From Zobellia nedashkovskayae (GTDB taxonomy: Bacteria > Bacteroidota > Bacteroidia > Flavobacteriales > Flavobacteriaceae): a DNA stretch of 64,000 nt. Below the pieces are notes generated by a model that did not search any database, was not told the DNA's origin, and was given only the letters and a program-made list of their open reading frames with translations. Made by a program: the position numbers and the translations under genes. The DNA lies in NCBI RefSeq assembly GCF_015330125.1, contig NZ_JADDXR010000002.1:434001-498000 (forward strand). The letters are read 5' to 3'. Position 1 is the first letter of the stretch. Each line of letters starts with the position of its first letter. Of the stretch, positions 52,133 through 61,893 are shown in pieces.

Positions 52133-53395
52133 ATGGCATTTTTAAACTGTCTCAAAAGTACATTTTTCATTTGGTTTTTGCTTGTTGTAGCATGTGGAAA
52201 CCCGACTAAAACAGAGAAATCTACTTATGAACCCACTTTGGTCCTCACTGATACTATTGTTGAGAAGCCCATTATTGTTGCCGCCAACAGAACTAACGCT
52301 TATTTACCCTTGCTAAAAGGTAAAAGAGTGGGTATTGTTGGTAATCAGACCTCCATTATTTTTAAACCATCTAAGGATAGCATAGATACACCTACGCCAT
52401 ATATTCATTTGGTAGACTCTTTACTCTCCTTAAAGGTTGATGTTAAGAAAGTATTTGCTCCTGAACATGGATTTAGAGGTGTTGTAGACGCTGGAGAAAA
52501 AGTAAAAGATGGTGTCGATAGCAAAACGGGGCTTCCTCTTATTTCTTTATATGGAAAAAACAGAAAACCTTCTGCTGAACAGTTGAAAGATATTGATGTT
52601 GTCCTTTTTGATATTCAAGATGTGGGTGTTCGCTTCTACACTTATATTGCCACCTTGCAATTGGTCATGGAAGCTTGTGCGGAACAAAACAAACCTCTAA
52701 TTGTATTGGACAGGCCTAATCCCAATGCACATTATATAGACGGTCCTACAATGGAAAAAGCCCATACCAACTTTCTGGGCATGACGGAAATACCGTTAGT
52801 TTACGGAATGACCATTGGTGAATATGCTCAAATGATCAACGAAGAAAAATGGATTGAAACTGAGAAGAAAGCGGACCTTACCATAATACACTTAGAGAAC
52901 TGGACACACGAAACCGAATATAGTTTACCCGTTCGTCCTTCTCCAAATTTACCGAACGATATTGCCATTAACCTTTACCCTAGTTTGGGTCTTTTTGAAG
53001 GTACGAACGTAAATGCAGGACGAGGAACAGAATTACAGTTTCAATGTTATGGGGCTTCTTTTCTAGACAGTACACAATACAGTTTTAGATATACACCTAT
53101 GCCTAATTTTGGTTCAAAAACGCCAAAAGAAAATGGAAAACTTTGCTTTGGAAAGGATTTATCCGAAATCCCAAGGATGAGCGAGGTATCCGTTCAATGG
53201 CTTATAGATGCGTATGTAAATTCAGAAGACAAAACCAAAGTCTTCAACAAAAGTGGATTTACCAAACATGCGGGTACGGACAAACTACAAGGACATATAG
53301 AAAAAGGAGAACTTGAAGAGACCATCAAAGAAAGCTGGCAAGCAGATTTGACCAAATTCAAGAAAATCAGAAACAAATACTTGTTATATCCATAA
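52133..53395 (+). CDS. NamZ-like (DUF1343) lipoprotein
   Basis: Protein of 420 residues from the ATG at 52133, chosen because it gives a lipoprotein signal (LLVVAC-GN); the longer frame is only the antisense of the permease gene. The DUF1343 pattern is clear: GNQTSI, FAPEHGFRG, DVVLFDIQDVGVRFYTYI, VLDRPNP and SPNLPN. The family includes NamZ, an exo-beta-N-acetylmuramidase active in peptidoglycan recycling. Probably periplasmic. Its start is three bases from that of the divergent permease. Confidence 0.88.
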   Translation: MAFLNCLKSTFFIWFLLVVACGNPTKTEKSTYEPTLVLTDTIVEKPIIVAANRTNAYLPLLKGKRVGIVGNQTSIIFKPSKDSIDTPTPYIHLVDSLLSLKVDVKKVFAPEHGFRGVVDAGEKVKDGVDSKTGLPLISLYGKNRKPSAEQLKDIDVVLFDIQDVGVRFYTYIATLQLVMEACAEQNKPLIVLDRPNPNAHYIDGPTMEKAHTNFLGMTEIPLVYGMTIGEYAQMINEEKWIETEKKADLTIIHLENWTHETEYSLPVRPSPNLPNDIAINLYPSLGLFEGTNVNAGRGTELQFQCYGASFLDSTQYSFRYTPMPNFGSKTPKENGKLCFGKDLSEIPRMSEVSVQWLIDAYVNSEDKTKVFNKSGFTKHAGTDKLQGHIEKGELEETIKESWQADLTKFKKIRNKYLLYP

Positions 53396-53406
53396 ACAAA
53401 ACGAAG

Positions 53407-54255
53407 CTATAAAACTTCGCTCGTTTCTGACAAGGTTGTTGGTTTTCTTGATTTATGAAAAGGTTGTTTTAGCAAGCCTTTTATGCTTGCATTTTCAACC
53501 TCATCAGGAAAAGTATCCACACCATAAACAATACTATCCCTATCAAACTTCATAAAAGTACCAAAAAGACGATCCCAAAGAGAAAATATATTCCCATAGT
53601 TACTGTCTGTATAAGGTAACTTATAGTGATGATGTACTTTATGCATGTCCGGGGAAATAATCACCCAACTAAGAGCCTCATCTAACTTTCTGGGCATCTT
53701 TATATTGGCATGGTTAAATTGTGTGGCTATCAATGAAAGCGACTGGTACAACATAACGATACCTATTGGTGTACCCACAATCAAAACTCCGAAAAGGGTA
53801 AAAACAAAACGAATCATACTTTCTAAAGGGTGGTGACGATTTGCTGTTGTGGTATCTACATTATGATCCGTGTGATGCACCAAATGAACCCTCCATAGAA
53901 GTTTTACTTTGTGCTCTACCAAATGTGCTAGATAAGCACCTATTAAATCTAAAAGAAGCAACCCTACAATCACGCAAAGCCATAGCGGCATTTCAGGTAA
54001 CCAATTAATAATGCCAAACTTTTCTACAACCGTGAAATCGGCAGTTTTTAATAATAGAAAGGCTAATGCAAAGTTTACGATTATAGTAGTAAACGTAAAA
54101 AACAGATTAGGCAAAGCATGCTTCCATTTCTTATACGTAAAACCAAAAAGAGGAACGATACCCTCTAATATCCAAAAGAAAGTAATGCCACCCACAAGAA
54201 TAAGTGAACGATGCAAAGAAGGTATTGTTTCAAAATAATTAATTATGAATTCCAT
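53407..54255 (-). CDS. Sterol desaturase/fatty acid hydroxylase family protein
   Basis: Membrane protein of 282 residues with about four helices and the di-iron histidine motifs of the family: HLVEH, HLVHHTDH, NRHHP and HKVHHHYK. Members use O2 to hydroxylate or desaturate lipids. Substrate unknown, perhaps a fatty acid or carotenoid-type lipid. It is convergent with the NamZ-like gene, only 11 nt between stops. Confidence 0.87.
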   Translation of the reverse strand: MEFIINYFETIPSLHRSLILVGGITFFWILEGIVPLFGFTYKKWKHALPNLFFTFTTIIVNFALAFLLLKTADFTVVEKFGIINWLPEMPLWLCVIVGLLLLDLIGAYLAHLVEHKVKLLWRVHLVHHTDHNVDTTTANRHHPLESMIRFVFTLFGVLIVGTPIGIVMLYQSLSLIATQFNHANIKMPRKLDEALSWVIISPDMHKVHHHYKLPYTDSNYGNIFSLWDRLFGTFMKFDRDSIVYGVDTFPDEVENASIKGLLKQPFHKSRKPTTLSETSEVL

Positions 54256-54310
54256 ATCTTAAAGATAGAAAAATTAACCAATTCTGAAATATTAAGCTAT
54301 TTTTTGTTGA

Positions 54311-54793
54311 TTATTTTAATTGTATAGGAATCCAAACTTCCTCTTCAGAGTCCGGATGATTGTTTTTGTACTTCTCTCCCAAAACTTCAAATTGTGGTCT
54401 ATGATCTAATTTATAATCCGAATCTGGCATCCATTCCAAAAAGATATAATCCATAGTTTTTTTGAATTCGCTGGGCAGCCCCTTATGAATAAAAACAGCG
54501 TACATTCCTCCTTTTAAATTGAGCGTCTTAAAATCCTCAGCGTACTCAGTATACTCACTCACCTCAACGGTTGCCCACTTCTCAAACTCCGTATTTGGGT
54601 TGAAACTTTCAGCATCAGGAAACTTCTCATACACTTGAACAGAATACAATTCTGACCCCACTGCATTTGTAATGTGCCTCTTAAGCGGCATAAAACCACT
54701 CCACAAATTAAATGTACGATTATTGGCTAATGACATTTTTAAAGAATGTCCAACCAATTTTTTATCCGATAACTCTACTATTCTAGGTTTCAT
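54311..54793 (-). CDS. GyrI-like effector-binding domain protein
   Basis: Stand-alone ligand-binding domain of 160 residues from the ATG at 54793, resembling the GyrI/AraC-E (SOUL-like) fold: KPRIVELSDKKLVGHSLKMSL at the start, a repeated beta-alpha-beta layout, and DYIFLEWMPDSDYKLDHRPQFEVL near the end, which is typical. No DNA-binding domain. Such proteins bind small hydrophobic molecules or block gyrase inhibitors; the ligand here is unknown. Confidence 0.7.
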   Translation of the reverse strand: MKPRIVELSDKKLVGHSLKMSLANNRTFNLWSGFMPLKRHITNAVGSELYSVQVYEKFPDAESFNPNTEFEKWATVEVSEYTEYAEDFKTLNLKGGMYAVFIHKGLPSEFKKTMDYIFLEWMPDSDYKLDHRPQFEVLGEKYKNNHPDSEEEVWIPIQLK

Positions 54794-54813
54794 TAGTCCC
54801 AAGATTATACAAT

Positions 54814-55308
54814 TTAATTACCAATGGCTTTCTTCATTTTCTCAACAATATTAAAAGCAGCAGGACAAATGGCTACGTTTTTTAAAGTTAAGTTAGAAAT
54901 CTGTTGAAATTTTTTACGGTCTGTATGTGGAAATTCTCGGCATGCTTTAGGTCGTACGTCATAGATAGAACAATAATTATCAGCTCCTAAAAAAGTACAC
55001 GGCACTTCTTGAAGTACATAATCATTCTCATCATCTATTCGTAAATATTGCTCTATGAACTTTTGAGGCTTAAGCCGGAAATGTTTGGAAATACGTTCAA
55101 CATCAGCCTTCGTAAACAACGGTCCCGTAGTTTTACAACAATTAGCACACTCCAAGCAATCTGTACGCTGAAATTCTTCATAATGTAATTCTTGCATTAC
55201 ATAGTCCAAATTTTTAGGTGGCCGCTTTTTAAGCTTGGCAAAAAACTTACGGTTTTCGTTGTGCTTTTCCTGTGCTTTCTTAGGAAGTTCTTTTAAAATT
55301 TGCTCCAT
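54814..55308 (-). CDS. YkgJ-family cysteine-cluster protein
   Basis: Protein of 164 residues with the Cys cluster of the YkgJ/UPF0153 family (zinc or iron binding): CLECANCCKTTGP, then CTFLGADNYCSIYDVRPKACREFP and a C-terminal CPAAF. Function in the family is not established. It is upstream of the GyrI-like gene by 20 nt, same strand, likely one transcript, and divergent from the methyltransferase. Confidence 0.85.
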   Translation of the reverse strand: MEQILKELPKKAQEKHNENRKFFAKLKKRPPKNLDYVMQELHYEEFQRTDCLECANCCKTTGPLFTKADVERISKHFRLKPQKFIEQYLRIDDENDYVLQEVPCTFLGADNYCSIYDVRPKACREFPHTDRKKFQQISNLTLKNVAICPAAFNIVEKMKKAIGN

Positions 55309-55350
55309 TCATCTAAAAATCTACTCAAAACTAAACAAGAAATACTTAAA

Positions 55351-56091
55351 ATGTCCAATTTTGCCAAACAAACCACTTGCTATATGAAAGACGTTTTTGG
55401 AAAGGCCATATTAGATTTTCAAGAAGGTAACTATACCGAGGATATAATCACGTTTTCGTCTTTAGATGAAGAAGATACAATTCCCGTGCCCTACCTCTTT
55501 AGAGGTTTTAAAGAAATGCCCAAATTAGAACAGGAAGCATTAAAACTCTGTAAGGGTACTATTTTGGATATTGGCTGTGGAGCGGGTAGCCATAGTTTGT
55601 ATCTACAGGAAAAAGGACATACGGTGATTGCTTTGGATTATTCAAAAGGAGCCATAGAAACTTGCAGCTTAAGAGGTATAAAGGATGTAGTTTGTACGGA
55701 CATATATAATTATAAAAATCAAAAATTTGATACTTTGTTACTGCTGATGAACGGCATTGGCATTATTGAAAAATTGAATAATATGTCCAAATTTTTTGAT
55801 CATATGAAAACCCTGATGAACCCTGGCGCACAAATTCTATTGGACTCCAGTGACATCATTTATATGTTTGAAGAAGATGAGGATGGTGGGGTTTGGGTAC
55901 CGGATACCGGTTCTTATTATGGTGAGATTGAATTTCAAATGGAGTATAAAAAAGAGAAAAGTGATTCGTTTTTCTGGTTATACCTAGATTACAAGACCTT
56001 AGAAATGGCGGCAGAACCAAACGGATTTAACTGCGAAATTGTAAGAAACGGCGAACATTACGACTATTTGGCTAAATTATGGCTAAAATAA
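55351..56091 (+). CDS. Class I SAM-dependent methyltransferase
   Basis: Protein of 246 residues from the ATG at 55351. Rossmann motif I ILDIGCGAGSHSLYL (about 70-84), acidic VIALDYS in motif II, and a later LLLMNGIGII segment fit small-molecule class I methyltransferases. Target unknown. The promoter must lie in the 42 nt shared with the divergent YkgJ gene. Confidence 0.82.
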   Translation: MSNFAKQTTCYMKDVFGKAILDFQEGNYTEDIITFSSLDEEDTIPVPYLFRGFKEMPKLEQEALKLCKGTILDIGCGAGSHSLYLQEKGHTVIALDYSKGAIETCSLRGIKDVVCTDIYNYKNQKFDTLLLLMNGIGIIEKLNNMSKFFDHMKTLMNPGAQILLDSSDIIYMFEEDEDGGVWVPDTGSYYGEIEFQMEYKKEKSDSFFWLYLDYKTLEMAAEPNGFNCEIVRNGEHYDYLAKLWLK

Positions 56092-56142
56092 CATGAATTT
56101 TCGCCATTTTTGTGGTTTCGCTCTTTACTATAAAATTTCCCT

Positions 56143-57075
56143 ATGAAAAACATACATATCTTTTTATTGGTTTTACTTTTTGGTCTTTTTACAGGATGTT
56201 CAAAAGATGAAGACGACCAAGTAGCAAGCGAAAACCAAGCAGTGGACAAAACTGCTAATCTAAAAGGTACCGGAGATTCTGCCAATGATATTTTGTCTAA
56301 CGACAAATTCACTAAACTTCTTATTGAAATTGCATATGTAGATGGTTTTAAGCCTACCGAAGAAGCCATGGAGGGTTTTGTTAATTATCTAAAGGAAAGA
56401 ACTTTTAAAGAAGATATTGAACTAAAATACACGCAATTGGAGTCTCCTGATGAAGAAAGCCTGACTCTTGAAGAAATTGCTGACCTAGAATCAGAGAACA
56501 GAACGGTTTATAATGACGATGAAACTTTGGCCGTATACATCTATTTTGCAGATGCTCCTGCAGACGGCGATGATGAAGAAGAAGGTCTAGTAACTTTGGG
56601 GGCTGTATTTCGTAACACTTCTATGATCATCCATGAGGCCACGGTTCGTAAATTGGCTAATCAAAGCTTTTTTATTACTGATGCCGATGTAGAGAACTCT
56701 ACTTTAAACCATGAATTCGGACATCTGTTCGGACTCGTTAATTTAGGGACTACACCCGTAAATGATCATGAGGACATACAAGTTGACGAAGATGGCAAAC
56801 CTGTTTTAGACTCAGCAGGCAATACTATTGGCAACAGCCATTGTGATGTTGATGGTTGTCTTATGCTTGCAGAATTGCAATTTAGTGGTGGGTTTACAGG
56901 TAAAAGTACTTCGCTTACCGCAAAAGATGATAACACTATTACATCTGCCTGTTCTTTAAGCGGCAAAAGTGTTCTTAAATTATTGGAATCTAAAACTGCC
57001 AAAAACGAGCTACCAGAACCTCCTAGCTTAGATAGCGAATGTCTTTTAGATCTTAAATCTAACGGAGGCCGTTAA
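56143..57075 (+). CDS. Lipoprotein with metzincin-like protease motif
   Basis: Protein of 310 residues, lipobox LFTGC-SK. The motif H190-E-F-G-H194-L-F-G197 with a later CLM resembles metzincin (M10/M12-like) proteases, where a third His or Asp follows the Gly after two residues. Here that place is Asn, so either another residue supplies the third ligand or zinc binding is altered. N-terminal acidic region (KDEDDQ) after the lipid anchor. Likely surface or periplasmic. Substrate unknown. Confidence 0.7.
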   Translation: MKNIHIFLLVLLFGLFTGCSKDEDDQVASENQAVDKTANLKGTGDSANDILSNDKFTKLLIEIAYVDGFKPTEEAMEGFVNYLKERTFKEDIELKYTQLESPDEESLTLEEIADLESENRTVYNDDETLAVYIYFADAPADGDDEEEGLVTLGAVFRNTSMIIHEATVRKLANQSFFITDADVENSTLNHEFGHLFGLVNLGTTPVNDHEDIQVDEDGKPVLDSAGNTIGNSHCDVDGCLMLAELQFSGGFTGKSTSLTAKDDNTITSACSLSGKSVLKLLESKTAKNELPEPPSLDSECLLDLKSNGGR

Positions 57076-57087
57076 ACATAACAAACG

Positions 57088-57720
57088 CTATGGTATATTT
57101 AAATACTTATGCGTCTGTAGTGAGACTTTCCATTTAGGATTCTTCATAACATAATCCACAATCATAGGAACTACTTTGTCCCGCACACTCCATTCTGGTT
57201 GTAAATAGAGAATACAGTCTTTGTTGGTTTTTGCAGCCTCTTGTTCTGCAAAAATTAAATCGTGCTTATTAAATACAATAACCTTTAACTCATGGGCCTC
57301 ATCATAAATTCTGCCCACAGGTAATTTGTTCTTCTTTGGAGACAGGCAAATCCAATCCCAAGTACCCGTTAGAGGGTATGCTCCAGAAGTTTCAATATGA
57401 ATTTTAAGATTTTTAGCTTTTAAAGCATCGGTTAAAGGTTGCATGTTCCAAGTAAGAGGCTCTCCTCCGGTAATTACAATAGTATCGGAATATTTAGCTG
57501 CATTTTCGGTAATCTGTTCTATAGCCGTTGGTGGATGAGTTTCTGCATTCCAGCTTTCTTTAACATCACACCAGTGACATCCAACATCACATCCTCCAAC
57601 TCTAATAAAATATGCTGCTGTACCTTTATGGAAACCTTCGCCTTGTATGGTGTAGAATTCTTCCATTAAGGGCAACATGTTCCCCTTATCCACTTCCTTT
57701 AAAACTTCATCTTTTACCAT
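57088..57720 (-). CDS. queE: 7-carboxy-7-deazaguanine synthase
   Basis: Radical SAM enzyme of 210 residues from the ATG at 57720, making 7-carboxy-7-deazaguanine for queuosine in tRNA. FYTIQGEGFHKG is the substrate-binding start; iron-sulfur ligands are C44-x3-C48-x2-C51 (CDVGCHWC); TGGEPLTW is the usual glycine-rich motif. No other queuosine gene is nearby, so it is unlinked from the rest of the pathway. Convergent with the metzincin-like gene, 12 nt apart. Confidence 0.92.
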   Translation of the reverse strand: MVKDEVLKEVDKGNMLPLMEEFYTIQGEGFHKGTAAYFIRVGGCDVGCHWCDVKESWNAETHPPTAIEQITENAAKYSDTIVITGGEPLTWNMQPLTDALKAKNLKIHIETSGAYPLTGTWDWICLSPKKNKLPVGRIYDEAHELKVIVFNKHDLIFAEQEAAKTNKDCILYLQPEWSVRDKVVPMIVDYVMKNPKWKVSLQTHKYLNIP

Positions 57721-57922
57721 CGCGCAAAGATACGTCTTGCAGATTCCAAAACCCAAATTCTAATTCTTAAATTAAAGTGCTCATCTTTAATCCATCAGAC
57801 TACTAATTTTAACCGCTTCCATCCACCCTACTTAGTGCGCTTGATTTTGACCAAAGCTAAACTTCTCTAAAAGTGACTGTAAAACATCAAAAATTCCCTT
57901 ATTTTTACTCAAAACACAACCA

Positions 57923-59425
57923 ATGGCTATTAAAGACGAATTCTTCAAACATATTGAGAGCGGTTACGCAACCAAAGGCGATTATATTGTAATGGGAGCA
58001 GCAATGCTAGATGAAGAGGCCATTACCAATGCCCATGTAAAGATTCCTTTAAAGACCTTGAACCGTCACGGGCTTATTGCCGGAGCAACGGGAACAGGTA
58101 AAACCAAAACACTTCAGGTACTAGCTGAAAATCTATCCGATAAGGGAATTCCTGTATTATTGATGGATTTAAAAGGAGATTTAAGTGGTTTAGCGCAACC
58201 TAGTCCCGGTCATCCAAAAATAGATGAGCGCCATGCTAAGATTGGCCTACCATTTGAAGCTAAAGCTTTTCCTGTAGAAATCCTTTCGCTTTCTGAGCAA
58301 GACGGCGTTAAACTAAGAGCTACAGTATCTGAATTTGGGCCCGTACTTTTATCTCGTATTCTTGACCTTACTGAAACGCAAGAAGGTATTGTTGCCGTTG
58401 TTTTTAAATATTGCGATGACAATAAACTTCCGCTTTTAGATTTAAAAGATTTCAAAAAAGTATTGCAATACGCTACTGGTACCGGCAAAGCAGAATTCAC
58501 AAAACACTACGGTAGAATTTCTACAAGTTCTACTGGAACCATTCTAAGAAAAATAATAGAACTTGAACAACAGGGAGCCGATTTATTTTTTGGCGAAAAA
58601 TCGTTTGATGTAGAAGATTTAACTAGAATTGACGAAAATGGAAAAGGGTATATCAATATTTTAAGATTGACCGATATCCAAGATCGCCCAAAACTATTTT
58701 CTACATTTATGTTAAGCCTTTTGGCGGAGATTTACAGTACTTTTCCAGAGCAAGGCGATAGTGATAGACCTGAATTAATTCTATTTATAGACGAAGCTCA
58801 CCTTATTTTTAACGAAGCTTCAAAAGCATTGTTAGACCAAATTGAAAGTATTGTTAAGTTGATACGTTCAAAAGGTATTGGCATTTATTTTGTTACTCAA
58901 AACCCAGCCGATGTGCCTAACGAGGTACTTTCGCAATTAGGTCTCAAAGTACAACATGCTCTTCGTGCTTTTACTGCAAGAGACCGAAAGGCCATAAAAC
59001 TTACGGCCGAGAATTATCCTATTTCAGAATATTATAACACCAAAGAAGTATTAACTTCCTTAGGTATTGGTGAAGCTCTTATTTCTGCTTTGGATGAAAA
59101 AGGACGCCCTACGCCACTAGCTGCTACTTTATTACGTGCACCTATGAGCCGGATGGATGTTTTGAGCGACAGCGAACTGAAGTCCGTGATTAAAAATTCT
59201 AGCTTAGTTAAGAAATATGGTGAAGTTATAGACAGAGAAAGTGCCTACGAAATTCTAAACGAGAAAATAGAAAAAGCTGAAACTGCAGCTGCAAAAGAAA
59301 AGGACAAACCTAAAAGCACATCAAGAAGAAGCACCAGCACAAGACAAAACCCGATAATAAAAGTATTGACCAGTGCCACTTTTATTCGCGGTGTTTTAGG
59401 AGTTCTGAAAAAAGTAATGCGATAA
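57923..59425 (+). CDS. HerA-like ATPase (DUF853)
   Basis: P-loop ATPase of 500 residues of the DUF853/HerA-VirB4 group. Walker A GATGTGKT (54-61) and Walker B LILFIDEAH are intact; the arginine finger region HALRAFTARDRKAI is present. The C-terminal 60 residues are low-complexity, rich in Lys, Ser and Thr (DKPKSTSRRSTSTR). HerA proteins are DNA translocases, but the function of this subgroup is unclear. A lipoprotein gene follows after 48 nt. Confidence 0.87.
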   Translation: MAIKDEFFKHIESGYATKGDYIVMGAAMLDEEAITNAHVKIPLKTLNRHGLIAGATGTGKTKTLQVLAENLSDKGIPVLLMDLKGDLSGLAQPSPGHPKIDERHAKIGLPFEAKAFPVEILSLSEQDGVKLRATVSEFGPVLLSRILDLTETQEGIVAVVFKYCDDNKLPLLDLKDFKKVLQYATGTGKAEFTKHYGRISTSSTGTILRKIIELEQQGADLFFGEKSFDVEDLTRIDENGKGYINILRLTDIQDRPKLFSTFMLSLLAEIYSTFPEQGDSDRPELILFIDEAHLIFNEASKALLDQIESIVKLIRSKGIGIYFVTQNPADVPNEVLSQLGLKVQHALRAFTARDRKAIKLTAENYPISEYYNTKEVLTSLGIGEALISALDEKGRPTPLAATLLRAPMSRMDVLSDSELKSVIKNSSLVKKYGEVIDRESAYEILNEKIEKAETAAAKEKDKPKSTSRRSTSTRQNPIIKVLTSATFIRGVLGVLKKVMR

Positions 59426-59473
59426 ATTAAAAATCGTAGTTTTCAGATTAAAACAAACAATTTACAAAAGTAC

Positions 59474-60022
59474 ATGAAAAGTATAGTAGCTAGTATTTGC
59501 CTAATCGTTTGCCTCGCAAGTTGTAATGAAGAAAAAGACACCTCTTTTTCTATTATTAAAGACCGTGTAGGTAAATTGGACCGTATCAGTTTGGTGCGCG
59601 ACCTAAAGATTATTTACGAAAACGATTCTATCGTAAAGGACAGCACCAGCACCAACAGTGCTAACAATAGTAAAAAGGTAAAAGTTTTTGAAAAAGGAGG
59701 AAAAGCATTATTGACCCTTACCCCAAATTCAGATAGTATACCAACTATTGAGAATATCCGTATTGAAGACACTCGTTTTACTACAGAAAAAGGAGTTGGT
59801 TTGGGTAGCACTTTTAAAGATATCAAAGACAATTACACCATTAGAAAGGTAATTACTTCAATGAACAATGTAGTAATTCTTTTAAAAGATAGTGATGTTT
59901 ACTTTACCATCAGCAAAGAGGAACTACCCTCTAGTTTACGTTACGCTACAAGTGTAAATATTGAAGCGGTTCAGATTCCCGATGATGCTAAAATTAAGTA
60001 CATGATGGTAGCCTGGGATTAG
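59474..60022 (+). CDS. Lipoprotein of unknown function (possibly DUF1131)
   Basis: Protein of 182 residues, lipobox CLASC-NE. The start of the mature part (FSIIKDRVGKLDR) and the middle (TTEKGVGLGSTFKDIKDNYTI) resemble DUF1131-type lipoproteins, but this is a weak match by eye. A Ser/Asn/Thr-rich linker (TSTNSANNS) lies near residue 60. No catalytic motif. Likely periplasmic side of a membrane. Confidence 0.6.
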   Translation: MKSIVASICLIVCLASCNEEKDTSFSIIKDRVGKLDRISLVRDLKIIYENDSIVKDSTSTNSANNSKKVKVFEKGGKALLTLTPNSDSIPTIENIRIEDTRFTTEKGVGLGSTFKDIKDNYTIRKVITSMNNVVILLKDSDVYFTISKEELPSSLRYATSVNIEAVQIPDDAKIKYMMVAWD

Positions 60023-60063
60023 ACCCCTTTGTAATTATTGATAGCCAAATTTAAAACCGTACC

Positions 60064-61029
60064 ATGAATACACTTCTGCAATACATCTTGGTACAACGGG
60101 CTAAAGCAAAGCTTAAAGGCAAAAAAGCAATTGCCAAAAGACAACTGGTTAAAGAAGTTAGATATGGACAAGTAGAATTTGTCCATGCTATCAAAGAAAT
60201 ACTTTTTATAGCCATTGGTGTTGGTGCAGCAGGATTTGGTCTAAAAGGCTTTTTGCTACCCAATCATTTTATTGATGGCGGAGCAACAGGTGTATCGCTA
60301 TTGATTCAGGTAAAATCGAATATACCATTGGGAGTTTTATTGTTATTGGTAAACATTCCCTTTGTACTTCTTGGGGCCAAAACCATCAGCAAGAAATTTG
60401 CTTTAAAAAGCATTTTCGCCATTGTAGCACTAGCCCTTGTAGTGCATTTTGTTTCCTACCCTATTATCACCAGTGACAAGCTGCTGATAGCCGTTTTTGG
60501 CGGATTCTTTTTAGGTCTCGGCATTGGTATGGCCATGCGTGGCGGTAGCGTTATAGATGGCACAGAAGTCTTAGCCATTTACCTCAGTAGAAAATGGCAC
60601 TTGACCATTGGGGATGTTCTCCTTCTCATTAATATTATAATCTTTTCAGCAGGTGCTTATTTGTTAAGTATAGAAACTGCTTTATATGCCATTCTCACCT
60701 ACTTAGTGGCTGCTAAAACGGTGAACTATGTAGTAGATGGTGTGGAAGAATATATTGGTGTGACGGTAATTTCACCCAAAAATGAAGAAATACGCATCAT
60801 GCTTACCGAAAAAATGGGCAGAGCCTGTACGGTTTATAATGGCAAAGGCGGATATTCTAAAGATGGAATCGCTCGTATCAATCAAGATATTATTTACACT
60901 GTAATGACTCGTTTAGAACTGGCCAGATTAAGCACCGAAATTGATAAGATAGATAAAAATGCCTTTATTGTTATGGGCGTTGTTAAAGATATTAAAGGAG
61001 GCATGATTAAAAAGAAGCCTCTAAAATAG
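60064..61029 (+). CDS. YitT-family membrane protein
   Basis: Membrane protein of 321 residues: five or six helices (about 35-200, starting IKEILFIAIGVGAAGFGLKG) followed by a cytoplasmic DUF2179 domain (about 230-310; TEKMGRACTVYNGKGGY). This is the layout of the YitT/YqfU family, whose function is still uncertain. The N-terminus has a basic 30-residue extension. Downstream hydrolase gene begins 14 nt later, so the pair may be co-transcribed. Confidence 0.85.
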   Translation: MNTLLQYILVQRAKAKLKGKKAIAKRQLVKEVRYGQVEFVHAIKEILFIAIGVGAAGFGLKGFLLPNHFIDGGATGVSLLIQVKSNIPLGVLLLLVNIPFVLLGAKTISKKFALKSIFAIVALALVVHFVSYPIITSDKLLIAVFGGFFLGLGIGMAMRGGSVIDGTEVLAIYLSRKWHLTIGDVLLLINIIIFSAGAYLLSIETALYAILTYLVAAKTVNYVVDGVEEYIGVTVISPKNEEIRIMLTEKMGRACTVYNGKGGYSKDGIARINQDIIYTVMTRLELARLSTEIDKIDKNAFIVMGVVKDIKGGMIKKKPLK

Positions 61030-61043
61030 CGGAATACGTACTT

Positions 61044-61883
61044 ATGAAAAAAACGCTGAATAAAATGCTCCCAAAGGTATACGGCAGGTATTTTAATTTA
61101 CTTGCCAGAGTGTCTAAAACGAGAGCGGCAGAAAAAGCTTTCTATGTTTTCTGCACGGTGAGAAAAGGAAGGGTTCTTCCCAATCAAAAAGAATATCTGG
61201 ACAAAGCCAAAAGCGGAGCTCTTGAAGTTAAAAACCATACTTTACAAACCTATCATTGGTCAGGCAGTAAGGAAACCGTTCTGTTGGTCCATGGATGGGA
61301 GAGCAATACTTTTAGATGGCGCAATCTTATTGCAAAGCTACTCGAAGCCAACTATAACATTGTGGCTTTCGATGCTCCTGCACACGGGTATTCTTCTGGT
61401 CAATACCTCGACCTTCCTTCATATTCTGATGGCGTTCAAGCCATGATTGAAAAATATAACCCCAAATATCTTATTGGACACTCCATGGGAGGAATGACCC
61501 TTATGTACAACGAGTTTTACCATAAAAATGAAGGTGTTGAAAAAATGATAACCATTGGTTCCCCTTCAGAATTTTATGAAATAATGGATCACTACCAGAG
61601 ACTACTTGATTTTAACGACAATGTTCGTGAGGCACTTGAAGCCTATGTCCTTAATCGTTTCGGCTTTACAGTCAAGGAATTTTCGTCCTCTCGCTTTGCA
61701 AAAACAAATACAAAAAAAGGATTACTATTCCATGATGAGCTAGATAAATTAGCGCCCTTTCATGCCTCGGAAGCTGTTCACTCTTATTGGAATGACAGTA
61801 CATTTATTCGCACTAAAGGTCTTGGACACTCTATGCACCAAGAACATATAAATGATCAAATTGTAGATTTTTTGAACAACTAA
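61044..61883 (+). CDS. Alpha/beta-hydrolase
   Basis: Alpha/beta-hydrolase of 279 residues: oxyanion segment LLVHGWES, nucleophile elbow GHSMGG with Ser147, and catalytic His in [10 protein letters not shown] near the end. No signal peptide. Substrate unknown; likely an esterase or lipase-like enzyme. It sits in a row with YitT and a VOC protein, all with short gaps. Confidence 0.85.
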   Translation: MKKTLNKMLPKVYGRYFNLLARVSKTRAAEKAFYVFCTVRKGRVLPNQKEYLDKAKSGALEVKNHTLQTYHWSGSKETVLLVHGWESNTFRWRNLIAKLLEANYNIVAFDAPAHGYSSGQYLDLPSYSDGVQAMIEKYNPKYLIGHSMGGMTLMYNEFYHKNEGVEKMITIGSPSEFYEIMDHYQRLLDFNDNVREALEAYVLNRFGFTVKEFSSSRFAKTNTKKGLLFHDELDKLAPFHASEAVHSYWNDSTFIRTKGLGHSMHQEHINDQIVDFLNN

Positions 61884-61893
61884 AATAGAAATT

